A DNA stretch of 64,000 nucleotides from the NCBI GenBank assembly GCA_963716215.1, contig OY970298.1:806001-870000 (forward strand), written 5' to 3'. A model generated the notes under the pieces. That model was not told the origin of the DNA. It saw nothing but the letters and a program-made list of their open reading frames with translations, and did not search any database. Origin of the DNA: JACVRW01 sp963716215. GTDB taxonomy: Bacteria; Actinomycetota; Thermoleophilia; Solirubrobacterales; Thermoleophilaceae. Below are positions 1-8,797 of this stretch, one piece after another; position 1 is the first letter of the stretch, and the number at the start of each line of letters is the position of its first letter. The position numbers and the translations under genes are program-made.

Positions 1-2550
1 CGTGTCGCCCTCGTACATGTACGTGGCGACGTAGTCGAACAGCAGCGACGAGGCGAACGGGGACGCGCGCTGTGTCTCCACCTCCACCAGCGACAGCTCG
101 CGGGTGTGGAGCCCCCGTAGCAGGGCCTCCAGACCGGGCAGGTCGAACACGTCGCGCAGGCATTCCCGATAGGTCTCGAGCACGATCGGGAACTGGCCGT
201 AGCGCTTGGCCACCTCGAGCAGCGACTGCGCCTTGAGGCGCTGCTGCCAGAGCGGTGTGCGCTTGCCGGGCCGCGCCCGCGGCAGCAGCAGGGCGCGCGC
301 CGCGTTCTCGCGGAAGCGCGCGCCGAAGAGCGCCGACCCGGACAGCTCCCGCACGACCAGCTCCTCGAGCTCGTCCGGCTGGACCAGCACCAGATCGGCC
401 GGCGGGGCCTCGTCCGCATCGGGCAGGTGGACGATGATCCCGTCGTCCGACCAGATGGCGTCCGACTCGAGGCCGAACTCGTCGCGGATTCGCGCTGACA
501 GGGCCAGCCCCCACGCCGCGTGGACGCGGCCGCCGAAGGGCGACAGCACACACAGGCGCCAGTCGCCGATCTCGTCGCGGAAGCGCTCGATCACGATCGT
601 GCGGTCGGAAGGCAGGACGCGTGTGGCGTCGCGCTGCTCGCGCAGGAACGCGGACAGGTTGCGCGCGGCCCGCTCGTCCAGGTCGTACTCGGCGGCCAGG
701 TCGGCGGGATCGCGGTCCACCGCCTCGCGCACGAACGCGCCGATCGCCTCGCCCAGCTCCTTGGGTCGGCCGACGCCATCGCCCTTCCAGAACGGCACCG
801 CGCCCGGCGCGCCCGGCGCCGGGGTCACGATCACGCGGTCGCGGGTGATCTCCTCGATGCGCCAGGTCGAGGCGCCCAGCAGGAACGTCTGCCCCGGGCG
901 CGCCTCGTAGACCATCTCCTCGTCCAGCTCGCCGACTCGGCGCCCGTCGGGCAGGTGCACGCCGTAGAGGCCGCGGTCGGGGATCGTGCCGGCGTTCGTG
1001 ACGGCGAGCTGCAGCGCGCCCTTACGCGCGCGGATCGTGTCCTCCACGCGATCCCAGACGATCCGCGGGCGCAGTTCCGAGAACTCGTCGGACGGGTAGC
1101 GGCCGTCCAGCATGTCGAGCACCGAGTCGAGCAGCTCGCGCGACAGCTCCGCGAACGGGTAGGCGCGACGCACCATGTCGTGCAGCTCGGGCACCTTCCA
1201 GTCATCGCCGGTGGCGGTGGCGGCCACCACCTGCTGGGCCAGCACGTCGAGCGGGTTGCGCGGCACGACCGTCGGCTCGATGTCGCCGTCGCGCATGCGC
1301 TTCGCGACCACGGCGCACTCCACCAGGTCGGCGCGGAACTTCGGGAAGATGCGGCCACGCGAGACCTCGCCGACGCCATGCCCGGCGCGGCCGATGCGCT
1401 GCAGCCCGGCCGTGACGGACTTCGGCGACTCCACCTGGATGACGAGGTCGACGGCGCCCATGTCGATGCCGAGCTCCAGCGAGCTGGTGGCCACCAGGCA
1501 GGGCAGGTCGCCGGACTTGAGCAGGTCCTCGACCACCAGCCGCTCCTCGCGGGCGAGCGAGCCGTGGTGGGCGCGGGCGACGTAGACGGGCTCGTCGGCG
1601 CCGTCCTGCTCGGCCGCCAGCTCGTTGAGCCGCACGGCCAGCCGCTCGGCGCCGCGGCGGTTGTTGACGAAGATGATCGTGGAGCGGTGCTCGCGCACCA
1701 GGGCCAGCAGCTCGGGGTAGATCGCCGGCCAGATCGAGCGCTGGGTGGCGGGGGCGTCGCCGAGCCCGGTGCCGATCAGGTCGCCGCCGCCGGCTGCGGT
1801 GCCCTGACCGCCGACAGCGGCGTCGGTCACGTCGTGTGCGCCCGGCTCGCCCATGTTCTCCACGGGCACGTGGATCTTGAGGTCGAGCGGCTTGCGCACC
1901 CCGGCATCGACGATCCGGCACTTGCGCCCGGCACCGACGAGGAAGCGGCCGACCTCGTCCAGCGGGCGCTGCGTAGCGGACAGCCCGATGCGCTGGAGCG
2001 GCCGCTGAGCCACGTGCTCGAGCCGTTCGAGCGTGAGCGCGAGATGCGCGCCGCGCTTGGTGCGCGCCACGGCGTGGATCTCGTCGACGATCACGGAGTC
2101 CGTCTCGGCAAGGAACTCGCGCGCCCTGGAGGTCAGCATCAGATAGAGCGACTCGGGCGTGGTGATCAGCACGTCGGGCGGCTTGCGCAGCATCGCCTGG
2201 CGCTCCTTCTGGGGCGTGTCGCCGGTGCGGATGGCCACCGCGATGTCGCCGCCGATGCCTCTCAGCGGAGCGCGCAGGTTCTTCTCGATGTCGTAGGAGA
2301 GCGCCTTCAGCGGCGACACGTAGACGAGCCGGCCGCGCCCGGGCTCGGCCACCAGACGGTCCAGCGCCCACAGGAAGGCGGCGAGCGTCTTGCCCGACCC
2401 GGTGGGCGCGGACACGAGCACGCTCTCGCCGCCGGCGATGGCCGGCCAGGCCTGCGCCTGGGCCTCCGTCGGGCGCTCGAACGAGCGTGTGAACCAGTCA
2501 CGAACCTGCGGGGTGAACGATGCGAGCGGATCGGAAGCCAAGCGACCCAC
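1..2550 (-). CDS. lhr: Lhr-type ATP-dependent helicase, 3' end outside window
   Basis: Superfamily 2 helicase of the Lhr group, a 3'-5' translocase linked to DNA repair. About 850 codons are visible and the C-terminus lies beyond the left edge. The N-terminus reads DPLASFTPQVRDWF, typical of Lhr. It is followed by Walker A (APTGSGKT, near residue 45), VDEIHA as the DEAH-like Walker B, SAT (LSATQRP), and a second RecA domain with the QRIGRAGH motif VI. Winged-helix and Lhr-specific core regions continue to the edge. The GTG at 2550 is chosen because it gives the conserved N-terminus; the ORF has no closer ATG that keeps it. It is divergent from the lipoprotein gene at 2580, so the promoters share about 30 bases. 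A long open frame on the + strand through this gene is an antisense shadow. Confidence 0.93.
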   Translation of the reverse strand, partial: MGRLASDPLASFTPQVRDWFTRSFERPTEAQAQAWPAIAGGESVLVSAPTGSGKTLAAFLWALDRLVAEPGRGRLVYVSPLKALSYDIEKNLRAPLRGIGGDIAVAIRTGDTPQKERQAMLRKPPDVLITTPESLYLMLTSRAREFLAETDSVIVDEIHAVARTKRGAHLALTLERLEHVAQRPLQRIGLSATQRPLDEVGRFLVGAGRKCRIVDAGVRKPLDLKIHVPVENMGEPGAHDVTDAAVGGQGTAAGGGDLIGTGLGDAPATQRSIWPAIYPELLALVREHRSTIIFVNNRRGAERLAVRLNELAAEQDGADEPVYVARAHHGSLAREERLVVEDLLKSGDLPCLVATSSLELGIDMGAVDLVIQVESPKSVTAGLQRIGRAGHGVGEVSRGRIFPKFRADLVECAVVAKRMRDGDIEPTVVPRNPLDVLAQQVVAATATGDDWKVPELHDMVRRAYPFAELSRELLDSVLDMLDGRYPSDEFSELRPRIVWDRVEDTIRARKGALQLAVTNAGTIPDRGLYGVHLPDGRRVGELDEEMVYEARPGQTFLLGASTWRIEEITRDRVIVTPAPGAPGAVPFWKGDGVGRPKELGEAIGAFVREAVDRDPADLAAEYDLDERAARNLSAFLREQRDATRVLPSDRTIVIERFRDEIGDWRLCVLSPFGGRVHAAWGLALSARIRDEFGLESDAIWSDDGIIVHLPDADEAPPADLVLVQPDELEELVVRELSGSALFGARFRENAARALLLPRARPGKRTPLWQQRLKAQSLLEVAKRYGQFPIVLETYRECLRDVFDLPGLEALLRGLHTRELSLVEVETQRASPFASSLLFDYVATYMYEGDT

Positions 2551-2579
2551 GAGCGTATCGCGCGGATAGTCTGGGCCCA

Positions 2580-2888
2580 ATGCCCATCACTTCGATCAGG
2601 CGCGTTGGCGCACTCGGCCTGGCCGCCGCCGCGCTGGGCCTCGGCGGGTGCGGCGCCGCCGACGACGCTCAGGACAGGGCCGACGAGCTGCGCGACCAGG
2701 CGCAGGACGCGGCCGAGGGGATCCAGGACCGCGCGGACGAGCTACGCGACGACATCGACGCGGGTGCGTCGGAGCAGGAGATCCGCGACCAGCTCGAGGA
2801 GCTCGAAAACGACGCCCGTGACCAGGGCGAAGACGCCCGGCGCGAGGCCGAGGAGCTGCGCAAGGAGCTGGAGGACCAGCTGCCCTAG
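2580..2888 (+). CDS. small coiled-coil lipoprotein
   Basis: A 102-residue protein starting MPITSIRR. It has a basic N-terminus, a hydrophobic stretch (GALGLAAAALGLGG) and a lipobox-like LGGC, so it should be lipid-anchored outside the membrane. The rest is a highly charged helix rich in D, E, R and Q with repeats such as DRADELRD, almost certainly a coiled coil. An upstream in-frame ATG at 2520 exists, but it would place 20 charged residues before the signal peptide and lies inside the divergent lhr gene; the ATG at 2580 is preferred. No specific function is recognised. Confidence 0.8.
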   Translation: MPITSIRRVGALGLAAAALGLGGCGAADDAQDRADELRDQAQDAAEGIQDRADELRDDIDAGASEQEIRDQLEELENDARDQGEDARREAEELRKELEDQLP

Positions 2889-2925
2889 GGCGCACCTCTC
2901 GGCCCTGGCGCGTGTTCGAACCGAC

Positions 2926-4581
2926 GTGCCCGCGCGTCTAGCGCTCGTCCTGATCGCTCTGCTGGCGGCCGCGCCCGCGGCGGAGGCGCGACCGAACGTC
3001 GTGGTCCTGATGACCGACGACCAGACGCTCGACTCGATGTCGGTCATGCCGAGGACGCGCGCGCTGATCGGCGACCGCGGCGCGACGTTCACGCGCAGCT
3101 TCGCCTCCTACGCCCTCTGCTGCCCGTCGCGCGCCACGCTCTACACCGGCCAGTACGCGCACAACCACGGCGTGCTCAGCAACCGGCTCCCGGCGGGGGG
3201 CTACACGCGCCTCGACACCTCCAACTGGCTGCCACTGTGGCTGCAGGCGGCGGGCTACTCGACCATGCACGTCGGCAAGTTCCTGAACGGCTACGGGCGC
3301 GACGCCCCGCCGACCCAAGTGCCGCCGGGCTTTGACGTGTGGAACGGCACCGTCGACCCGTCCACGTACAGCTACTACGGCTTCACCGTCAACGAGAACG
3401 GCGCGCTGCGCACCTACCCGGGGCAGTACTCCACGGACTTCTTCGCCGCCCGAGCGCGCGGGCTGATCGCGCTGGCCGCGCCGTCGCGGCGGCCGTTCTT
3501 CATGTCGGTCGCGTTCCTCGCGCCCCACAGCGGCGCCCCGCGCGAGGCCGACGACCCGGGCCTAGCCACGCCGGCGGTGGCACCCCGCCACGCCAACGCG
3601 TTCGCCTCGATCGTGCCGCCGATCCCGGCCTCGTTCAACGAGGTGGACATGTCCGACAAGCCGGCCGCCATGCGCGCCCGTCCGCCGATCGGGGCCGTTC
3701 GCGGCGCGGCGATCAGCGAGATGTACAAGCAGCGGCTGGAGTCGCTGCTCGCGGTCGACGAGGCGGTCGCCTCGATCGTGGGCGCGCTGCGCTCGGCCGG
3801 CGAGCTGGACGACACGCTGATCCTGTTCACGAGCGACAACGGCTTCTTCCACGGGGAGCACCGCATCCCACAGGGCAAGCTGCTCGCGTACGAGCCGTCG
3901 GTGCGCCTGCCGCTGCTGATGCGCGGCCCGGGGGTACCGCGCGGCGCGACCGCTACGCAGCTGGTCACCAACGCCGACCTCGCGCCGACGATCCTGGACG
4001 CGGCGAACGCCACGCCGAGGCGGGTGCAGGACGGCCGCTCGCTACTCGAGCTGCTCCGCGACCCCGGCGTCCAGTGGGGGAGGGAGCTGCTGATCGAGGG
4101 CGGCAACCCCACCGGGCTGACGTTCAGCGCGCTGCGCAACTACCGCTGGAAGTACGTGGAGCACCCGACCGGGGAGGTCGAGCTCTACGACCTCGAGCGC
4201 GACCCCGACGAGCTGACCAGCCTGCACGCCGTGCCGGGCCTGGCCGGGCTGAGGTCGGACCTCGCTGCGCGTCTGAGTGCGCTGCGCTCATGCGCCGGGC
4301 GAGGCTGCCGGGCGCGCCCGGCGCTGCGCTTGCACGTGCGCCGCCGCGGCTGCCGCTTCTTTACGGCCGTGCGCGGGCCGGACGCCGGGGCCGTCGAGCT
4401 CGTCAGGTTCCGCGTCCGGCACCGGTCCGCGCGCGACGCGCGGGCGCCGTTCCGGCGTCGCCTCGCCGCCCGCGGAGTGCGGCCCGGGCGCCGCTTCCTG
4501 GTGCGCGCGGCGGTGCGCCTGGGCGACGGCCGCGCCGTGACGCTGGACCGCCGCGGCCGGACCTGCGCGGCGCCGTCGTGA
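2926..4581 (+). CDS. secreted sulfatase (type I, formylglycine-dependent)
   Basis: Sulfatase of the alkaline-phosphatase superfamily, hydrolysing a sulfate ester outside the cell membrane. A signal peptide (VPARLALVLIALLAAAPAAEA) precedes RPNVVVLMTDDQT, whose paired aspartates bind the metal. CCPSRATLYTG is the CxPSR motif in which the first Cys becomes formylglycine. Further landmarks are GKFLNGYG, APHSGAP, a TSDNG metal motif and a C-terminal YDLERDPDE segment typical of the family. The last about 110 residues are Arg/Cys-rich and look like an added wall or surface domain. The GTG at 2926 is chosen because it starts the signal peptide; the frame stays open far upstream only as an antisense shadow of lhr. 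The natural substrate cannot be read from the sequence. Confidence 0.88.
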   Translation: MPARLALVLIALLAAAPAAEARPNVVVLMTDDQTLDSMSVMPRTRALIGDRGATFTRSFASYALCCPSRATLYTGQYAHNHGVLSNRLPAGGYTRLDTSNWLPLWLQAAGYSTMHVGKFLNGYGRDAPPTQVPPGFDVWNGTVDPSTYSYYGFTVNENGALRTYPGQYSTDFFAARARGLIALAAPSRRPFFMSVAFLAPHSGAPREADDPGLATPAVAPRHANAFASIVPPIPASFNEVDMSDKPAAMRARPPIGAVRGAAISEMYKQRLESLLAVDEAVASIVGALRSAGELDDTLILFTSDNGFFHGEHRIPQGKLLAYEPSVRLPLLMRGPGVPRGATATQLVTNADLAPTILDAANATPRRVQDGRSLLELLRDPGVQWGRELLIEGGNPTGLTFSALRNYRWKYVEHPTGEVELYDLERDPDELTSLHAVPGLAGLRSDLAARLSALRSCAGRGCRARPALRLHVRRRGCRFFTAVRGPDAGAVELVRFRVRHRSARDARAPFRRRLAARGVRPGRRFLVRAAVRLGDGRAVTLDRRGRTCAAPS

Positions 4582-4591
4582 GCGTCGCGGC

Positions 4592-4807
4592 CTAGCGCGG
4601 CGCGTACTGCTCGGCCACGACGCGGTGCAGGTGCACGCCGGCGAGCAGACCCGCCGCGGCCATCGCGCCGACCGCGCCGACCTCCGGCGCTGCGAGCAGC
4701 CCCAGGGCCGGCAGCGCGGCCGCCAGCGGCAGGGCCGTTGTCCAGCGGCCGATCAGCAGCCCGGCGAACGAGCCGAGCATCAGTGCCATCAGGGCGACGA
4801 GAGCCAT
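4592..4807 (-). CDS. small two-helix membrane protein
   Basis: A 71-residue protein with two hydrophobic segments (ALVALMALMLGSFAGLLIG and the Ala/Leu-rich stretch LPLAAALPALGLLAA continuing to GLLAGV). Its ATG overlaps the stop codon of the upstream NlpC/P60-like gene by one base, so the two are probably translationally coupled and share control by the upstream riboswitch. No family is recognised. Confidence 0.65.
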   Translation of the reverse strand: MALVALMALMLGSFAGLLIGRWTTALPLAAALPALGLLAAPEVGAVGAMAAAGLLAGVHLHRVVAEQYAPR

Positions 4808-5541
4808 CAGAGTCCCTCCGGGTGGCGGACGCGGTAGCCGCGGGCGGACCGCGTCTTTTCACTCCAGCGGTTGCCGGAGCTCTTGCGGTTGCTGGTGTCG
4901 AAGCGCAGGCCCGCCACCGTCATGTAGGCGTGCCCCGCGTTGGCGTAGATCGAAACCCACTCGCCCTTGCCGCGCTCGCCCCAGCTCATGAAGCCGGTCG
5001 AGTCGAGCGCGGTGTCGAGCAGGTCCGCGCCGTGGAGGGCGTACGAGATCGAGCCGGAGCAGTCGTAGCCGCTGTCCTTGAAGCGACCGTGGCCGCCGCC
5101 GTACTTGTACGGCTTGGTGGCGATCTTGTTGCCGGCCTCGATGATCGCCTTGACCTCGTCCGGAGCTGAGGCGGGCGCCACGGCCAGGCCGTCGTCTCCG
5201 ACGTAGGCCTCCTCGCCTGCCGGTGCGGTTTCGGCGGTCTCGGTCGCGGCGGTGGCCCGGGAGCGCACGAGGCGCTGCTCGTAGCGGGTGGCCTTGCCGT
5301 CGGCGGTGCGCTGCTCGGCGGTCTCGAAGCTCCGCACGCTGCGGGCTGTGGCGGGGCCGAACTCGCCGTCGGCGGTGGTCTCGTAGCCGACCTCGTCGAG
5401 GTAACGCTGCAGCGCCTCGACGTCGCTGCCGCTCTTCCCGGGGGCGAGCGTGCGGCTGGCGTACGGACCGGCAGCCGCACCGGCGACCGGGATCAGCGTG
5501 AGGGCGACCGCGGCGATTCCGGCGCGCAGCGTCCTATGCAT
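4807..5541 (-). CDS. secreted peptidoglycan-binding NlpC/P60-like hydrolase
   Basis: A 244-residue exported cell-wall enzyme. A signal peptide (to about residue 25, GAAAG) is followed by a peptidoglycan-binding domain (SDVEALQRYLDEVGYE, GEFGPATARSVRSFE, residues about 35-80). After a Thr/Ala-rich linker comes a catalytic domain with KYGGGHG, the catalytic Cys in YDCSGSISYALHG (about residue 163) and a candidate His in NAGHAYMTV. Proteins of this kind cut peptide crosslinks in peptidoglycan. A ydaO-type riboswitch lies directly upstream (5553-5690), which matches the known link between c-di-AMP and wall hydrolases in actinobacteria. Confidence 0.87.
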   Translation of the reverse strand: MHRTLRAGIAAVALTLIPVAGAAAGPYASRTLAPGKSGSDVEALQRYLDEVGYETTADGEFGPATARSVRSFETAEQRTADGKATRYEQRLVRSRATAATETAETAPAGEEAYVGDDGLAVAPASAPDEVKAIIEAGNKIATKPYKYGGGHGRFKDSGYDCSGSISYALHGADLLDTALDSTGFMSWGERGKGEWVSIYANAGHAYMTVAGLRFDTSNRKSSGNRWSEKTRSARGYRVRHPEGL

Positions 5542-5552
5542 TGCGTAGGTGC

Positions 5553-5690
5553 TCCAATCTCTTCTCGTGCGCCTACGGGGTTAGCTGACGGGCTCGCGCC
5601 GGAAGAGCAGCGCTACGCGGCAATAGACCGCGATTCGCCCCGAAAGGGTGGTTCCCCCGCTCCCCGGCCGCTGACGGCCGGAGACTCGGC
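5553..5690 (-). promoter_or_regulatory. ydaO/yuaA c-di-AMP riboswitch
   Basis: On the minus strand, just upstream of the NlpC/P60 gene, the leader carries the hallmark blocks of the ydaO class in order: GGGGGAACCA (near 5650), GGGGCGAATC (near 5637), and CCGTCAGCTAACCCCGTAGG (near 5572-5595), followed by a purine-rich GAGAAGAGATTGGAG that can pair with the CTC-rich 5' end. This class senses cyclic di-AMP and usually switches expression off when the ligand is bound. The block order, spacing and position make the assignment strong although no folding was run. The outer boundaries are approximate. Confidence 0.93.
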
Positions 5691-6367
5691 TATAGGTCCT
5701 TACGGGCGCGCACTATACAAGCCGCGCGTGCCAGAACCGCATCCAGCATCGGTTCGGTGAGCTTTCCGGTGAAGGTGTTCTGCTGGCTCGGGTGGTAGGT
5801 GCCAAGCAGCACGGGGCCGCCCTCGAGCGGGTGTTCGGCGCCGTGTCCGAAGCGTGGTCGCGGGCGCAGCCCGAGCAGCCTGCAGGCCGCGTCCCAGGCG
5901 AACGCGCCGAGGCAGACGATCACGGCTGGGCGCATCAGCTCGAGCTCCTCGGCGGCATAGGGGAGGCAGTTGTCGCGCTCGGACGGGAGGGGCTTGTTGG
6001 CGGGCGGGGCGCAGCGCACGGCGGCGGCGATGAAGGCGTCGCGCAGGCGCAGGCCGTCCTTCGCGTGCACCGAGGTGGGCTGGTTGGCGAAGCCGGTGCG
6101 GTGCAGGGAGGCGAACAGCCAGTCGCCCGAGCGGTCTCCGGTGAACACGCGACCGGTGCGGTTGGCCCCGTGCGCCGCCGGGGCCAGGCCGAGGATGTAC
6201 ACCCCGGCCTCGGGGTCGCCGAACCCGGGCACGGGCCGACCCCAGTAGTCCTCGTCGCGGAAGGCGGCGCGCTTGTCGCGAGCCACGAGCTCGCGCCACT
6301 CCACGAGGCGCGGGCAGCGGCGACAGCCGGTGATGCGGCGCTCGAGCTCCGCGAGCCGGTCAGGCAT
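5690..6367 (-). CDS. uracil-DNA glycosylase, family 5 (UdgB-type)
   Basis: A 225-residue DNA-repair enzyme that removes uracil and related deaminated bases. GLAPAAHGANRTGRVFTGD (about residues 60-78) is the family 5 motif, with Ala/Gly in place of the Asp/Asn catalytic residue of other UDGs. The N-terminal CRRCPRLVEW and later cysteines (AAVRCAPP, RDNCLPY) are consistent with a 4Fe-4S site. HPSQQNTFTGKLT is the C-terminal DNA-intercalation motif. It ends exactly where the riboswitch of the next gene begins. Confidence 0.9.
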   Translation of the reverse strand: MPDRLAELERRITGCRRCPRLVEWRELVARDKRAAFRDEDYWGRPVPGFGDPEAGVYILGLAPAAHGANRTGRVFTGDRSGDWLFASLHRTGFANQPTSVHAKDGLRLRDAFIAAAVRCAPPANKPLPSERDNCLPYAAEELELMRPAVIVCLGAFAWDAACRLLGLRPRPRFGHGAEHPLEGGPVLLGTYHPSQQNTFTGKLTEPMLDAVLARAACIVRARKDL

Positions 6368-6685
6368 CAGCGAGAGCTGGCAACCGGCCGGCGTGCCAAC
6401 GGGGGCTGGGGAGGGCGTGTCGAGTTGTGCCCCTTATGCGTCGGGAACTCGACATGCCACGACCGTTGCGCGTGGGTGGCGCACCTTCTGGTCCCGTGGG
6501 GCGTGCAACCGTGCTCACCAGGCGCGCTGGCGGAAGTGGGCGCGCTTTTTGGGCGGGCGAGGGTTCCGCACAAACCGGGACGTATGTTCCCGTTTCTTCA
6601 GGAACCCCCGGCGCGGAGCGCCCGAGCCGGCCGGCCAGCGTGCCACGGGGACCGGGGGCGCGAGCCCCCAGATGGCATCCATCCA
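6368..6685. other. intergenic region without a clear gene
   Basis: About 320 bases between udgB and the ABC permease. They hold several inverted repeats: GTCGAGTT/AACTCGAC near 6417-6451, and GGGGGC-GCGA-GCCCCC near 6655-6670, a GNRA-capped stem that could terminate transcription of the ABC genes or udgB. Open frames here are Arg-rich and show no coding character. Confidence 0.5.
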
Positions 6686-7441
6686 TCAGTCCTTCAAGCG
6701 CCGACCGGTGCTGAACAGCCATTGGGACCATGCATAAACGGGAATCGCGAGCGCTGCGATCACGCCCAGGGAGAGCCAGATCGACACGTCGCTCTCGCCG
6801 AGGAATCCGTATCTCACGGCGTTGACGAGGTAGAAGACCGGGTTGAAGTGGGACAGCTCCTCCCACGGGGACGGCAGCACGGTCACCGAGTAGAAGACCC
6901 CGCCGACGAACGTGAGCGGCAGGATCACGATGTTCTGGATGAAGCTCGTGTGGTCCCACGTCTCCGCGTAGATCCCGACGACCAACCCGAGTGCGGCGAA
7001 CAGCATCAGGCCGAGCCCGGTCGCTACGGCGAGCTCGAAGGGGTGTCGGATCGGCTCGCCGACGAAGACGACGGCGAGCACCAGTAGCGACACGCCGATC
7101 GCCAGCGCCCGCACCAACCCGCCGACGGTGTAGCCGAGCGTCATCTGCCAGGACTTCATCGGCGCGGAGAGCACGTCGTTGACATAGCGGTCGAACCGGG
7201 CCTGGAAGATCGTCGATGCGTTGTTGGCGAACGCCGCCTGGGCCATCGCCATCGTGATCAGCCCGGGCACGATGAACACGTCGTAGTCCACGCCCCCGAC
7301 CTGCTTGATCCGGCCGCCGAGCGATAGGCCGAAGACGAGGATGAACAGCATCGACGAGACCACGGGCGCGAGCACCGTCTGCGTCCACAGCTTCGACACG
7401 CGCAGCGTCTCGCGCTTGCAGAGCCAGACCAGGGATGTCAC
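6686..7441 (-). CDS. ABC-2 type transporter permease
   Basis: A 251-residue membrane subunit of an ABC exporter. It starts MTSLVWLCKRETLRVSKLW with GTG at 7441 and has six hydrophobic segments. The sequence FANNASTIFQARFDRYVNDVLSAPMKSWQ is typical of the ABC-2 family (NodJ/DrrB-like), as is the C-terminal PLTFVGGVFYS. The start codon overlaps the stop of the ATPase gene as GTGA, so the two form one coupled operon. The substrate is unknown; relatives export drugs, lipids or polysaccharide. Confidence 0.9.
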   Translation of the reverse strand: MTSLVWLCKRETLRVSKLWTQTVLAPVVSSMLFILVFGLSLGGRIKQVGGVDYDVFIVPGLITMAMAQAAFANNASTIFQARFDRYVNDVLSAPMKSWQMTLGYTVGGLVRALAIGVSLLVLAVVFVGEPIRHPFELAVATGLGLMLFAALGLVVGIYAETWDHTSFIQNIVILPLTFVGGVFYSVTVLPSPWEELSHFNPVFYLVNAVRYGFLGESDVSIWLSLGVIAALAIPVYAWSQWLFSTGRRLKD

Positions 7442-8163
7442 AGGGCCATGGCTTTGACGTAGACGTCCTGCAGCCGCGCGACGCCGAAGTGCTCGCGCAG
7501 CCCCTCGGAGTTGTCGCGCGCGATCAGGCGGCCGTCGCGAATCAACCCGATCTCGTCGCACAGCTCCTCGGCCTCCTCGAGGTAGTGCGTGGTGAGCAGG
7601 ATCGTGGTGCCCTCGGCGTGCAGCCGGCGGATGTAGCGCCACAGCTCCTGGCGCAGCTCGAAGTCCACGCCCGCGGTCGGCTCGTCGAGGATCACCAGGC
7701 GCGGACGGTGCATCAGGGCGCGCGCCAGCAGCAGGCGTCGCCGCTGCCCGCCGGACAGCCGCGGCGCGCGCGTGTCCCGCTTGTGGCCAAGGCCGAACGC
7801 CTGGATCAGCTCGTCGGCGCGCTCCTCGGGGTTGCGCATTCCCCAGTAGCCGCCGTGGTAGAGCAGCGTCTCGCGCACGGTCAGGAAGCGGTCGAGGTTG
7901 ATGTCCTGCTCGGCCAGGCCGAGCCAGGAGCGCGCCTGGAGCGAGTCGTGTGGCTCGCCGAACACGCTGATCTCGCCGTCGGTGATCCTCAGCAGGTTGC
8001 AGACGGCGCTGATCAGCGTCGTCTTGCCAGCTCCGTTGGGGCCGAGCAGCCCGAAGAACGCGCCCGCTGGGATCTCGAGATCGAAGTCCTGAAGGGCAAC
8101 CGTGCCGTCGTCGTAGTGCTTGGTCAGCCCACTCAGGCGGAGCGCGGGATCGTTGCGGAACAC
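7438..8163 (-). CDS. ABC transporter ATP-binding protein (DrrA/CcmA-like)
   Basis: A 241-residue ATPase energising the adjacent ABC-2 permease. It has Walker A GPNGAGKTT, a Q-loop (LAEQDINLD), the signature LSGGQRRRLLLARAL, Walker B LVILDEPTAGVD and the switch His in LLTTHYLEEAEEL. The start is taken as GTG at 8163 (MFRNDPALRLSGLTKHY); the frame stays open upstream but is Ser/Arg-rich and antisense to the divergent CAP gene. Confidence 0.92.
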   Translation of the reverse strand: MFRNDPALRLSGLTKHYDDGTVALQDFDLEIPAGAFFGLLGPNGAGKTTLISAVCNLLRITDGEISVFGEPHDSLQARSWLGLAEQDINLDRFLTVRETLLYHGGYWGMRNPEERADELIQAFGLGHKRDTRAPRLSGGQRRRLLLARALMHRPRLVILDEPTAGVDFELRQELWRYIRRLHAEGTTILLTTHYLEEAEELCDEIGLIRDGRLIARDNSEGLREHFGVARLQDVYVKAMAL

Positions 8164-8209
8164 GCCTTCGAGGCTATCGACCGCCCACTGCGCTGCCGAA
8201 AACAGGAGG

Positions 8210-8797
8210 GTGGCCACCCGCGCTGTGCTGATCGTCCTAGTGCTGGCGTCGCTGGCGGGTGTGCTCGCGCTGCGGCAGTCCGGCTCGCACGCCCAGAGCC
8301 AGCCGAAGGCCAGCGCCGCCTGCGGCCCGGACGTGGCGACGTGGCCGGGCGAGCTGGGCCTCGCGCGCACCCGCGAGCTGACGCTGTGCCTGCTGAACGA
8401 GCAGCGCGCCGAGCGCGGCCTGGCGCCGCTGCGAGCCGAGGTGCGCCTGGAGCTCGCGGCCCAGCGCTACGCGGGCGAGATGGTCGAGCGCCGCTTCTTC
8501 GATCACGTGGACCCAGGCGGACTGGACCCCCACGACCGCATCCTGCTCGCGGGCTACCCCGCCACGAACGCCTGGACGGGCGAGAACCTCGCCTACGGCA
8601 CGGGCCCGGAGGGTTCGCCGGTGGAGATCGTGGATCGCTGGATGCACAGCCCGGGCCACAAGGAGAACATCCTGCGCGGCGCGTTCACCGAGATCGGGAT
8701 CGGCGTGGAGTTCGGTGTGCCGAAGCAGCTCTCCGAGGACGCGGACGCGGGCGCGACCTACGTCACGTCCTTCGGCGGCCCGCCCGATCGGTACTAG
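8210..8797 (+). CDS. secreted CAP/SCP-domain protein
   Basis: A roughly 195-residue exported protein of the CAP (cysteine-rich secretory/PR-1-like) superfamily. The N-terminus VATRAVLIVLVLASLAGVLA is a signal peptide or membrane anchor. CAP landmarks follow: NEQRAERGLAPL, FDHVDPGG, WTGENLAYG and WMHSPGHKENIL, which carry the conserved His and Glu residues. The start is uncertain: AGGAGG at 8204-8209 directly abuts the GTG at 8210, while GTG at 8222 has better spacing. The stop codon TAG lies in a CTAG shared with the convergent rmlB stop. Confidence 0.85.
   Translation: MATRAVLIVLVLASLAGVLALRQSGSHAQSQPKASAACGPDVATWPGELGLARTRELTLCLLNEQRAERGLAPLRAEVRLELAAQRYAGEMVERRFFDHVDPGGLDPHDRILLAGYPATNAWTGENLAYGTGPEGSPVEIVDRWMHSPGHKENILRGAFTEIGIGVEFGVPKQLSEDADAGATYVTSFGGPPDRY

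Noticed and set aside
520..2925. A very long + strand open frame joined to the sulfatase, giving a 1353-residue protein.
   Set aside because: The first 800 residues are the antisense of lhr, have low-complexity composition and no family text; the sulfatase signal peptide starts at 2926.
6655..6670. The GGGGGC-GCGA-GCCCCC hairpin as a defined terminator.
   Set aside because: No T-tract follows on either strand, so its function is left open in the intergenic entry.
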